In this document: positions 25,134 through 33,200 of the stretch, in pieces | How positions within the stretch are numbered: the stretch's first letter is position 1 | How the letters are laid out: every line of letters begins with the position of its first letter | Assembly: GCA_963805325.1 (NCBI GenBank) | Contig: CAWDTS010000004.1 | Span: 62,001-126,000 of the forward strand | Reading direction: 5' to 3' | Origin: DASWJZ01 sp963805325 | Lineage (GTDB): Bacteria > Pseudomonadota > Alphaproteobacteria > Rhizobiales > Afifellaceae | Length of the DNA: 64,000 nt | The notes under the pieces: model-generated | Database searches by the model: none | What the model saw: the letters and a program-made list of their open reading frames with translations, nothing else | What the model was told of the DNA's origin: nothing | Position numbers and translations under genes: made by a program

Positions 25134-26309
25134 GTGACAGATATCGTGATCGCCAGCGCCGCGCGGACGCCCGTCGGCTCGTTCAACGGCGCCTTCGCCA
25201 CGCTTCCCGCGCATGAGCTCGGTGCGGTGGCCATCAAGGGCGCGCTGGAGCGCGCCGGGGTCGCGCCGGAGGAGGTGACGGAGGTCATCCTCGGTCAGAT
25301 CCTGACTGCGGCCGAGGGGCAGAACCCGGCGCGGCAGGCGGCGATGGCGGCCGGCATCCCGAAGGAATCGACGGCCTGGGCGCTGAACCAGCTCTGCGGC
25401 TCGGGGCTCCGGGCAGTTGCCCTCGGCATGCAGCAGATCGCGCTCGGCGACGCCGACATCATTGTCGCCGGCGGGCAGGAATCCATGTCGATGGCCCCGC
25501 ATGCCGCGCATCTGCGCCAAGGGGTGAAGATGGGCGACTACGCGATGATCGACACGATGCTGAAGGACGCGCTGCTCGACGCCTTCAACGGCTATCACAT
25601 GGGCGTCACGGCGGAGAACGTCGCCAAGCAGTACCAGATCACGCGCGCGCAGCAGGACGAGTTCGCGGTCGCTTCGCAGAACAAGGCGGAGGCAGCGCAG
25701 AAGGCGGGGCGCTTCAAGGACGAAATCGTGCCGGTCACGCTGAAGACCCGGAAAGGCGATATCGTCGTCGATCAGGACGAATATATCCGCCCGGGGGTGA
25801 CGCTCGATGGCATCGCGAAGCTCCGCCCGGCCTTCGATAAGGAGGGCTCGGTCACGGCGGCCAACGCTTCCGGCATCAACGACGGCGCCGCGGCGGTGGT
25901 CCTGATGCGCGCCTCGGAGGCCAAGAAGCGCGGAATCGAGCCGCTCGCCCGCATCGTCTCCTGGGCGACGGCAGGCGTCGATCCGGCGATCATGGGCACC
26001 GGGCCGATCCCCGCCTCACGCAAGGCGCTGGAGAAGGCGGGCTGGACGAAGGACGACCTCGACCTCGTGGAGGCGAACGAGGCGTTCGCCGCGCAGGCCT
26101 GCGCCGTCAACAAGGACCTCGGCTGGAACACCGAGATCGTCAACGTCAACGGCGGCGCGATCGCCATCGGCCACCCGGTCGGCGCATCGGGCGCGCGCGT
26201 GTTGAACACGCTGCTCTTCGAGATGAAGCGCCGCGACGCGAAGAAGGGCCTTGCCACGCTCTGCATCGGCGGCGGCATGGGCATCGCCATGTGCGTGGCG
26301 CGCGATTGA
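25134..26309 (+). CDS. phaA: Acetyl-CoA C-acetyltransferase (beta-ketothiolase)
   Basis: A 391-residue thiolase that condenses two acetyl-CoA to acetoacetyl-CoA, the first step of polyhydroxybutyrate synthesis. The acyl-enzyme cysteine lies in WALNQLCGSGLRAV (near residue 89), the histidine in NVNGGAIAIGHPVGASGARV and the second catalytic cysteine in GGGMGIAMC at the end. Length is typical. It starts with GTG 25134 after AAAGGAGA and is followed by phaB after 83 bp, forming the standard phaAB pair beside divergent phaR. It may equally serve acetoacetyl-CoA breakdown. Confidence 0.97.
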   Translation: MTDIVIASAARTPVGSFNGAFATLPAHELGAVAIKGALERAGVAPEEVTEVILGQILTAAEGQNPARQAAMAAGIPKESTAWALNQLCGSGLRAVALGMQQIALGDADIIVAGGQESMSMAPHAAHLRQGVKMGDYAMIDTMLKDALLDAFNGYHMGVTAENVAKQYQITRAQQDEFAVASQNKAEAAQKAGRFKDEIVPVTLKTRKGDIVVDQDEYIRPGVTLDGIAKLRPAFDKEGSVTAANASGINDGAAAVVLMRASEAKKRGIEPLARIVSWATAGVDPAIMGTGPIPASRKALEKAGWTKDDLDLVEANEAFAAQACAVNKDLGWNTEIVNVNGGAIAIGHPVGASGARVLNTLLFEMKRRDAKKGLATLCIGGGMGIAMCVARD

Positions 26310-26392
26310 CCTGACGCAAGGCGCGGCGGCGGCACGCGCCTAGGCACAAAGGCAAGAAGGCCGCGAGAGTCGGCCGAACGAGGGAGGTAAGT

Positions 26393-27115
26393 ATGACCAG
26401 GGTCGCGCTGGTGACAGGCGGGACGCGTGGGATTGGCGCGGCCATCGCGAAGGCGCTTATGGCCGCCGGCCACAAGGTGGCGGCCACCTATGCGGGCCAT
26501 ACGGAGACGGCAGAGGCCTTCAAGAAGGCGACCGGCATCGGCGTTCACAAATGGGATGTTGGAGACCCGGACGCCTGCGAGGCGGGCGTGAAGGAGGTCG
26601 AGGCGGAAGTCGGCCCTGTCGACATCCTCGTCAACAATGCCGGCATCACGCGCGACAGCTGGTTCCACAAGATGGATCACGCCACGTGGTCGGCGGTGCT
26701 CAGAACCAATCTCGATTCGATGTTCAACATGACGCGGCCGGTGATCGAGGGCATGCGCGCACGGAATTTCGGCCGCGTCGTCAACATCTCGTCGATCAAC
26801 GGCCAGAAAGGCCAGCTCACGCAGGTCAACTACTCGACCGCGAAGGCCGGCGTGATCGGCTTCACCAAGGCGCTGGCGCTCGAAAATGCGCGCAAGGGCA
26901 TCACCGTCAACGCCGTGTGCCCGGGCTATATCGACACCGATATGGTGCACGCCATGGATGAGAAGGCGCTTGCCGGAGTCATCGCGCAAATCCCGGTCGC
27001 AAGGCTCGGCAAGGCTGAGGAGATCGGTGCGCTCGTCAGCTACTTGGCCTCGGAGGAATCGGGCTTCATGACCGGGGCGGTGCTGTCGATCAACGGTGGG
27101 CAATATATGGCCTAA
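26393..27115 (+). CDS. phaB: Acetoacetyl-CoA reductase
   Basis: A 240-residue short-chain dehydrogenase that reduces acetoacetyl-CoA to (R)-3-hydroxybutyryl-CoA with NADPH. Motifs are TGGTRGIGAAIAKAL at the start, VNNAGITRDSWFHKMDHATW (typical of PhaB), the catalytic VNISSINGQKGQ and QVNYSTAKAGVIGFTKALA. A GGAGG ribosome site precedes ATG 26393. Position directly after phaA separates it from the related FabG reductases. The polymerase gene phaC is not in the window. Confidence 0.97.
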   Translation: MTRVALVTGGTRGIGAAIAKALMAAGHKVAATYAGHTETAEAFKKATGIGVHKWDVGDPDACEAGVKEVEAEVGPVDILVNNAGITRDSWFHKMDHATWSAVLRTNLDSMFNMTRPVIEGMRARNFGRVVNISSINGQKGQLTQVNYSTAKAGVIGFTKALALENARKGITVNAVCPGYIDTDMVHAMDEKALAGVIAQIPVARLGKAEEIGALVSYLASEESGFMTGAVLSINGGQYMA

Positions 27116-27231
27116 CCGCCGGTTCGGCAGCCGATTTCCCGGCTTTCTCAGGGCGCAGGGCCGCGTCCCCCATCTTTGCTTTCGCCCGCTGCCGGGATAC
27201 TTAGCCGGCCGCGGGCGTTGATTCGAGAACA

Positions 27232-28152
27232 ATGGCCGACATCGAGCTTAGAGACGGCACGACCGATCCCGACCAGTTGCCGGCGCGGCCGCATGCGCTG
27301 CGCCGCCTCAGGCCCGTGTGGACCGTGCTTCACGATGCGACTTTCGGCGTTTTCCGCCACGACGGCGTGATGGTGGCGAGCGCCATCTCCTATTCGCTGA
27401 TCTTTGCCATGTTTCCGTTCGCGATCTTCCTAGTCGCGCTGGGCGCGGTCGTCGGCGGCTCCGACCTTTCGGCGTATATCAGCCGCGAGGCGATGACGAT
27501 CCTGCCGCCGAACGTCATCGATACGCTAAAGCCGGAGCTCGACCGCATCTTCGCGGTGGCAAACCGCGCGAGCCCGCTCACCTTCGGCCTGCTGGTGACG
27601 CTCGTCTGCATCACCGGGGCCGTGGAGGCGATCCGCGACGGCCTGAACCGCGCCTACGGCTGCGCCGAGGACCGCCATCCGGTGCGCCGCTATGCGAGCA
27701 GCCTCATCTTCGTCCTCTTCGGAATGGCATTTCTGCTGGTTGTCGCGGCGCTCGGCGTCGCCGTGCCGATCGGGCTTGGGATCGTCGACCGCTATCTGCC
27801 GGGCGAGATCAACGTTGGCCTGATCGAGGCCGCGCGCGAGGCGCTGCTTGTCGTTGTGGCGCTGGCGATGCTTTTCTCGTTCCACCTGTTCCTGCCGGCG
27901 CGGCGGCGGCACATCAAGCACGTGGTCGGAGGCGTGCTCTTCACGGTCGTCGGCTGGTGGCTCGCCGGCAAGCTCTTCGGGCTCTATATCGGCAAAATCG
28001 CGAATTACGGCGCGACCTATGCGGGGCTCGCCGGCTTCGTGGTCCTGATGTTCTTCCTCTACATCCAGGCGCTGATCTTCCTCTACGGCGCGGAGCTGAA
28101 CCGCTCGATCGCCGATTTCCGCGGCGAAGCGCTCTGCCGTAAGAGCGTGTAG
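27232..28152 (+). CDS. YihY/BrkB-family integral membrane protein
   Basis: A 306-residue inner-membrane protein with six hydrophobic segments. It has the family segments MVASAISYSLIFAMFPFAIF, the central INVGLIEAAREALLVVVALA, and AGLAGFVVLMFFLYIQALIF with YGAELNRSI near the end. Proteins of this family (once called ribonuclease BN) have no established biochemical activity and are not nucleases. The cytoplasmic ends are short. It converges with the cupin gene, whose stop is 11 bp away. Confidence 0.92.
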   Translation: MADIELRDGTTDPDQLPARPHALRRLRPVWTVLHDATFGVFRHDGVMVASAISYSLIFAMFPFAIFLVALGAVVGGSDLSAYISREAMTILPPNVIDTLKPELDRIFAVANRASPLTFGLLVTLVCITGAVEAIRDGLNRAYGCAEDRHPVRRYASSLIFVLFGMAFLLVVAALGVAVPIGLGIVDRYLPGEINVGLIEAAREALLVVVALAMLFSFHLFLPARRRHIKHVVGGVLFTVVGWWLAGKLFGLYIGKIANYGATYAGLAGFVVLMFFLYIQALIFLYGAELNRSIADFRGEALCRKSV

Positions 28153-28163
28153 GCTTGATCTGC

Positions 28164-28593
28164 CTAGCCCGGTACCCAGCCGGGCGGAGCCATCTCGAAG
28201 CCCTCGAACCGGAATCCCGGCGCGACGGTGCAGCCGACCAGCGTCCATGCACCGAGGCTTTCCGCCGACTGCCATGCGTTGACGGGCACGATCACCTGCG
28301 GCCGTTCGCCGGCGGCGATGGCGGGCCCGAGCCTCATCGTCTCGACCGCCTTCCCGTCCGGCGAAATCGCAGAAGCTCAGCGCGTCGCCGGCATAGAAGT
28401 GCCACGTCTCAACCGCGTCGACGCGATGCCAGTGCGAGCGTTCGCCGGCTTGGAGCAGGTAGTAGATGGCGGTCGAGAGGGCGCGGCCGTCGGGACCCGA
28501 TGCGTCGCGAAACGTCTCGCGGAAATGCCCGCCCTCGGGATGCGGCGCGAGGCCGAGCAGGCGGACGACGTCCGCCGCGGAAAGCGGCCGCAA
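28164..28593 (-). pseudogene. DUF985 cupin gene, frameshifted
   Basis: A cupin of the DUF985 type split by one frame change. The first part starts at TTG 28593 and reads LSAADVVRLLGLAPHPEGGH, then the metal-binding GERSHWHRVDAVETWHFYAG. Near 28366-28375 the frame changes, and the family end continues as ISPDGKAVETMRLGPAIAAG to SAESLGAWTLVGCTVAPGF and APPGWVPG before the TAG at 28164. Total length is 430 bases, one more than a multiple of three, so a single extra base explains the break. Both halves are intact in composition, so the lesion is very recent or a sequencing error. It lies two bases from the gloB stop codon. Confidence 0.85.
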
Positions 28594-28595
28594 GC

Positions 28596-29366
28596 TCAGA
28601 ACTTGTCCTTGCGCTTGCGGATTTCGGCGAAGACTTCCGCCGGCTTGGCGTTCGCCATGCCGAGACCCCGCATCAATGCCGGGTCGTCGGCGCGCAGGAA
28701 CGGGTTCGTCGCCTTCTCGGCGCCGATCGTCGTCGGCAGCGTGGGCTTTGCGGCGGCGGTGAGCTTCTCCACCTCCGCCATGCGCATCTTGAGCGCCTCG
28801 TTCTTCGGGTCGACGGTCAGCGCGAATTTTCCGTTGTTCAACGTGTATTCGTGGCCGCAATAGAGCGTCGTGTCGTCGGGGAGCGCGCGAAGCGTCTTCA
28901 GCGAATCCCACATCATCGGGAAGTCGCCCTCGATGACGCGGCCGCAGCCGAGCGAGAAGATCGTGTCGCCGACGAAGACGAGCTTTTCCGACGGCATGTA
29001 GTAGGAGATGTGGTCGAGCGTGTGGCCCGGCGTCTCGATGACCTGAACCTTGACGCCCGCCCACTCGAAGCTGTCGCCGTCCTTGACCGTGCGATCGTAC
29101 ATGCCGGTCTCCGCCGCGCTCGCCTCAGGCCCGATCACCTCGCACTCGTAGGCCGCCTGCAGGGCAGGGATGCCCTCGATGTGGTCGAAATGCTTGTGCG
29201 TGACGAAGATTTCGGTGAGCGTCCAGCCGCGCTCCTTCAGTGCTTCAATGATCGGGTCGGCATCGGGCGCGTCGATCGCGGCCGTCTTGCCGGTCTTTTC
29301 GTCGTGCAGGAGCACCGAAAAGTTGTCGGATCGCGAGATAAACTGGGCCACGTCGAGCGTTGGCAT
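28596..29366 (-). CDS. gloB: Hydroxyacylglutathione hydrolase (glyoxalase II)
   Basis: A 256-residue metallo-beta-lactamase-fold thioesterase that hydrolyses S-lactoylglutathione in methylglyoxal detoxification. The two-metal site is visible as THKHFDHIEG, the histidine of ETPGHTLDH, the bridging aspartate in VFVGDTIFSLGCGR and the histidine of LYCGHEYT. The C-terminal part ATNPFLRADD is typical. ATG 29366 is preferred, seven bases after GGAG; an adjacent GTG at 29369 is possible. It is divergent from the methyltransferase gene, as is common in Rhizobiales. Confidence 0.95.
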   Translation of the reverse strand: MPTLDVAQFISRSDNFSVLLHDEKTGKTAAIDAPDADPIIEALKERGWTLTEIFVTHKHFDHIEGIPALQAAYECEVIGPEASAAETGMYDRTVKDGDSFEWAGVKVQVIETPGHTLDHISYYMPSEKLVFVGDTIFSLGCGRVIEGDFPMMWDSLKTLRALPDDTTLYCGHEYTLNNGKFALTVDPKNEALKMRMAEVEKLTAAAKPTLPTTIGAEKATNPFLRADDPALMRGLGMANAKPAEVFAEIRKRKDKF

Positions 29367-29479
29367 CACAAAACTCCGGAATCATCTGTCCACGCAATAT
29401 TAGCCGCTTCGGGGCGAGGATGAACCCCGCCCGTTCCGATCCCTCGACCGGGTCGGCGGGCGCGGTGATAATAGGCGCT

Positions 29480-30271
29480 ATGCATCTCGACGTCGTCGAT
29501 CTTCGCGACTTCTACGCCTCGCCGGTCGGGCAGATGGTGGCGCGCCAGCTCGCGCCCGTCATCGGGTCGCTGGTTCACGCCGACTCCGCCACGCGCGTGC
29601 TCGGCTTCGGCTTCGCGACGCCCTATCTCGTCGCTCCCGGAGCGGAGCGCGTCATCGCCTTCATGCCGGCAGGGCAGGGGGTCATCGACTGGCCGCCAGG
29701 CGCCGGGTCGGCGACGGCGCTGGTGGAGGAGGACTCGCTGCCGCTGCCCGATTCCTCCATCGACCTCGTGATGCTCGTGCATGCGCTTGAAATGTCGGAG
29801 CGCCCGAAGGCGTTGATGGCGGAGATCCGCCGCGTTCTGACGAGCGGCGGGCGGCTGATCGTCGTCGTGCCGAACCGGCAGGGGCCGTGGGCGGCGACCG
29901 AACTTTCGCCATTCGGCTTCGGTCAGCCCTATTCGCGCGGGCAGCTCCGCAGCCTCTTCGCGCAGGCCGGTTTCGAGGCCGAGACCTGGACGAGCGGCCT
30001 CCACATGGCGCCGGGCTCGTGGCGGCCGCTGCTCGGGGCGGCGCGCGCGCTCGACCGGATCGGCCGCATCGTCTGGCCGGCTTTCGCCGGCGTCATCGTC
30101 GTCGCGGCCGCGAAGCGGACGGTGCAGGGCGTGACCGTCAAGGCAAGGCCGCGGCTCGCGCCTTCGCTCCGCCCGGCGCTCAGCCCGCCGGCGGGGGCCA
30201 TCGGGCGCGAAAGCTGCGCCGACGCGCAACCTTCCATCGGTCTCGGCAGATCGTCCGGCTCAGCGCCGTGA
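29480..30271 (+). CDS. SAM-dependent methyltransferase (type 11), gloB-adjacent
   Basis: A 263-residue class I methyltransferase-like protein. The SAM site is weakly conserved: VLGFGFATPYLV replaces the usual glycine motif. The acidic LPLPDSSIDLVMLVHALE and LTSGGRLIVVVPNRQGPW segments are typical of motifs after it. The C-terminal 45 residues are Pro/Arg-rich and low in structure. It is transcribed divergently from gloB and its last 12 bases overlap the metW end on the other strand. The substrate is unknown. Confidence 0.85.
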   Translation: MHLDVVDLRDFYASPVGQMVARQLAPVIGSLVHADSATRVLGFGFATPYLVAPGAERVIAFMPAGQGVIDWPPGAGSATALVEEDSLPLPDSSIDLVMLVHALEMSERPKALMAEIRRVLTSGGRLIVVVPNRQGPWAATELSPFGFGQPYSRGQLRSLFAQAGFEAETWTSGLHMAPGSWRPLLGAARALDRIGRIVWPAFAGVIVVAAAKRTVQGVTVKARPRLAPSLRPALSPPAGAIGRESCADAQPSIGLGRSSGSAP

Positions 30272-30902
30272 GAGCAGGAAGATCGCCTGCTCGGCGAGCA
30301 GGTTCCACAGCGGCAGGCGGATGACGCGGTTCAGCACGCGGTCCTTGCCGTAAAGCGCCACCGCCTTCTCGATCCGCGCGTCGACATCCTCGATCAGCGT
30401 GACGAAGTCGCGGACGGTGCAGAAGTGGATATTCGGCGTGTCGTACCAGGAATAAGGCAGGTCCTCGGTGATCGGCATGCGGCCCCTGACGAGAAGCTGG
30501 CTGCGCACGCGCCAATTGCCGAAATTCGGGATCGACACGACGGCCTTGCTGCCGATCCTGCAGAAGCTGCTCGATCACGATGCGGGGGTTGCGCGTCGCT
30601 TGCAGCGTCTGGCTCAGGATCACGAAGTCGAAGGCGGCGTCGGGATAGGTGGCGAGATCGTGGTCGGCGTCGCCCTGCACGACGGAGAGCCCGCGCGCCA
30701 CCGCCTCGTTGACGCCCTTCTGCGAAAGCTCGATGCCGCGGCCGTCAACCTGCTTCTCCGCTTCGAGCCGCGTCAGAAGCGCCCCGTCGCCGCAGCCGAT
30801 GTCGAGCACGCGCGCGCCCGGCGTGACGAAGCCGGAGATGATCTTGAGATCGATGCGCTCCGCGTGCCCCTCCAGCGTGTGGCGCTGCATTTCCGTGGTC
30901 AT
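30260..30902 (-). pseudogene. metW: metW, methionine biosynthesis protein, frameshifted
   Basis: MetW is a small class I methyltransferase-like protein that partners MetX in methionine synthesis. The start ATG 30902 overlaps the metX stop (ATGA). The first half has ARVLDIGCGDGALLTRLEA, GRGIELSQKGVNEAV and FDFVILSQTLQATRNPRIV. At about 30556-30562 the frame shifts by one extra base, and the second half continues as IGSKAVVSIPNFGNWRVRSQ, RGRMPITEDLPYSWYDTPN and IHFCTVRDFV. The 643-base length is one more than a multiple of three. Without the lesion it would be about 213 residues, the normal size. Real mutation or sequence error are both possible. Confidence 0.9.
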
Positions 30903-32082
30903 GCGAGACCCCGGCGGCGCGCGGCAGCGGAAAGGAAGCCGGAGACCGTCCGGAAGACCTCCGGCTCGTCGAGCAGGAAGGCGTCGTGGCCGCCGTCGGT
31001 CTCGATCTCGACGAACGAGACGTTCGCGGCGGCGGCGCTCAGTGCCTGCACGATGGTGCGGTTCTCGTCCGTGGGGAACAGCCAGTCGGACGTGAAGGAC
31101 ACCACGCAGAAGCGCGTGTCGCTGCCCTTGAAGGCGTTGGCGAGGATGCCGCCATAATCGTTCGCGAGATCGAAATAGTCCATCGCCCGCGTCATGTAGA
31201 GATAGGAGTTCGCGTCGAAGCGGCCGACGAATGTCCGCCCCTGGTGGCGCAGATACGATTCCACCTGGAAGTCGGCATCGAAGCCGAAGGCGAGCTTGGC
31301 GCGGTCCTGCAATTGGCGGCCGAACTTCCGGTGCAGCGCCTCGTCGGACATGTAGGTGATGTGCGCGGCCATGCGCGCGACGGCGAGGCCTTTGCGCGGG
31401 CTGCGCCCGGCTTCCGCGTATTTGCCGCCGCACCAGTCGGGGTCCGCCATCACCGCCTGCCGGCCGACTTCGTGGAAGGCGATGTTCTGCGACGAATGGC
31501 GCGCAGCGCAGGCGATCGGCACCGCCGCGAAAACGCGCTCCGGATAGCTCGCCGCCCATTGCAGCACCTGCATGCCGCCCATCGAGCCGCCGATCACGCA
31601 AAGCAGCTGTCGATGCCGAGGCGGTCGATCAGCATCGCCTGCGCACGCACCATGTCGCGGATGGTGATGACCGGAAGCTCAAGCCCGTAGGGCTGTCCGG
31701 TCGCCGGATCGGCCGACGCGGGGCCGGTGGTGCCCATGCAGCCGCCGAGCACGTTGGCGCAGATCACGAAATAGCGGTCGGTGTCGATCGGCCGCCCGGG
31801 CCCGACCATCAGCGACCACCAGCCGGGTTTGCCGGTAACCGGGTGGAGGCTGGCGACATGCTGGTCGCCGGTCAGCGCATGGCAGACAAGAATGGCGTTC
31901 GACTTGTCGGCATTGAGTTCGCCATAGGTCTGATAGGCGACCTGGAAGGGGGCGAGCGAAACTCCGGCGTCGAGCGGCAGGGGCTCGTCGGCGCCGAAAT
32001 GCGCGACCGGGCTCGCCGGCCGCTCGGCTTGCGCGCGGGCGATCGTCTCCATCTCCGCGAGATGGGTCTCGATCCGCGTCAT
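30899..32082 (-). pseudogene. metX: metX, homoserine O-acetyltransferase, frameshifted
   Basis: An alpha/beta-hydrolase that acetylates homoserine from acetyl-CoA, the first committed step of methionine synthesis. The upstream part contains FQVAYQTYGELNADKSNAIL and LVCHALTGDQHVA, and ends at RLGIDSCF followed by a stop. In the next frame the gene continues with the nucleophile motif VIGGSMGGMQVLQWAASYPE and ends with the catalytic DSWLFP-like TSDWLFPTDEN and DGGHDAFLL. One missing C near 31605-31608 explains it (GACAGC-CTGCTTTGC expected). Total length of 1184 bases is one short of a multiple of three; repaired, it would have 394 residues. Regulation is by the SAM-II element upstream. Confidence 0.92.
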
Positions 32083-32111
32083 CGGACTTTCGTGGGCGCC
32101 TCTTGCGCCAT
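32079..32111 (-). CDS. Ten-codon leader ORF in the metX 5' region
   Basis: Reads MAQEAPTKVR and stops in an ATGA overlap with the presumed metX start. It has the best ribosome site of the leader (GGAG eight bases before ATG), whereas the metX ATG has almost none. It may be a coupling leader peptide, or the true metX N-terminus separated by another one-base error. Confidence 0.35.
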   Translation of the reverse strand: MAQEAPTKVR

Positions 32112-32125
32112 GGTGGAACTCCAAC

Positions 32126-32165
32126 AAAAACCCGGCCGCGCTTTCCTCAAAAAGCAAGACCGGGG
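32126..32165 (-). terminator. Intrinsic terminator in the metX leader
   Basis: On the minus strand, CCCGG and CCGGG enclose an inner GCTTT/AAAGC hairpin and are followed by TTTTTG. A further pair GGTGGAAC / GTTCCACC (32167-32174 and 32112-32119) surrounds it. The position between riboswitch and coding region suggests premature termination as the output of the SAM-II element. Confidence 0.6.
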
Positions 32166-32179
32166 GGTTCCACCTCCGG

Positions 32180-32238
32180 CCTTTTAGCGAGTTTGTTTAA
32201 CGTGGCTGCAAGCCGGCCGGCTCAAATTCACCACGGGA
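32180..32238 (-). ncRNA. SAM-II riboswitch (metX leader)
   Basis: Read on the minus strand the element begins CCCGTGGTGAATTTGAGC, continues with GGCTTGCAGCCACGTTAAAC and ends CTCGCTAAAAG. These are the conserved blocks of the SAM-II (metA) riboswitch, an H-type pseudoknot found almost only in alphaproteobacteria and usually in front of metA/metX. GTGG near the start pairs with CCAC after TTGCAG to form the stem, and the GCTAAAA end is the pseudoknot strand. It senses S-adenosylmethionine and shuts off metX; here a terminator follows at once. Confidence 0.92.
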
Positions 32239-32393
32239 GAAAGCTCGTTATCCCTCTCCGCTTCCGGCGTCAATGGCGCTGGGGCGGCGCACGGCAAAGC
32301 GCTATCGGCGAAGTGTCAATGTTTTCTTTGCGTTCGGCCGGGTCGGCGGCTAATGACGCGGGCGCGAAACTCCGAAATTCCGCGAGGGAACGA

Positions 32394-33200
32394 ATGGACA
32401 AGGCGGCGCCCGATCCGCTGACCGCGATCCGCAGTCGCATCGATCAGATCGACGAGGCCATGCACCGGCTTCTGATCGATCGCTCGGGCGTGATCGCCGA
32501 GCTGATCCGCGTCAAGGGCACGAGCAAGCCCGGCGCCGCCTTCCGGCCCGACCGGGAGGCCGACCAGATGCGCCGCATCGCCATGCGCCACGAAGGCGGG
32601 TTGCCGCTCACGACGGTCGAGCACATCTGGCGGGAGATCATCACGACGTTCACGGCGATGCAGGCGCCGTTTTCGGTCATCGCCGGACCGTCGAAGGACG
32701 CGCTCGCGATGCGCGATCTGGTGCGCTTCACTTTCGGCTTCTCCGTGCCGGTCGAGCAGGCGAAGACCAACGAGGCGGCGATCGAGGAGGTTGCCCGTTC
32801 GCGCCGCGCTGTCGCCGTCGTCGCCGCCGCGTCGAAGGAGCGATGGTGGGGCGGACTGATCGGCGCGCGCGCGCCGAAGGTCTTTGCGAAACTGCCCTTC
32901 ATCGAGAGCCCCGACCGTCCTGCCGATCTTCCTGCCTTCGTCGTGGGCCCGCCTCTCAAGCAAAGCTTCGTTCCAGACATTCGCCTCGTCGCCGTGGAGG
33001 CGACGCCGCGGCTCAAGCAGGCGACGGAATCGCTCGGCGCTACGCTTGTCGGTCGCAGCAAGGACGAGGCGCTCGTCGCGCTTCCAATCGCCGCCAGCAT
33101 CGACGAGCTTGCCGCGGCAGCGAAATTTCCCAAAAAGGCCGCGCGCGAGGTCGGCGGCTTCTTCCAGCCGATCCGTTGGTTTTCGGAGCGCGTCGCATGA
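32394..33200 (+). CDS. Chorismate mutase (fusion-type, Rhizobiales form)
   Basis: A 268-residue protein. The first 90 residues are a chorismate mutase type II domain (IRSRIDQIDEAMHRLLIDRS, then AFRPDREADQMRRIAMRHEG and VEHIWREIITTF). The remaining 170 residues have no domain I can name but resemble the C-terminal part of rhizobial homologues located before hisC. It converts chorismate to prephenate and overlaps hisC by ATGA, followed by the prephenate-type dehydrogenase gene, giving a compact aromatic/histidine operon. ATG 32394 follows GAGGGAAC. Confidence 0.88.
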   Translation: MDKAAPDPLTAIRSRIDQIDEAMHRLLIDRSGVIAELIRVKGTSKPGAAFRPDREADQMRRIAMRHEGGLPLTTVEHIWREIITTFTAMQAPFSVIAGPSKDALAMRDLVRFTFGFSVPVEQAKTNEAAIEEVARSRRAVAVVAAASKERWWGGLIGARAPKVFAKLPFIESPDRPADLPAFVVGPPLKQSFVPDIRLVAVEATPRLKQATESLGATLVGRSKDEALVALPIAASIDELAAAAKFPKKAAREVGGFFQPIRWFSERVA

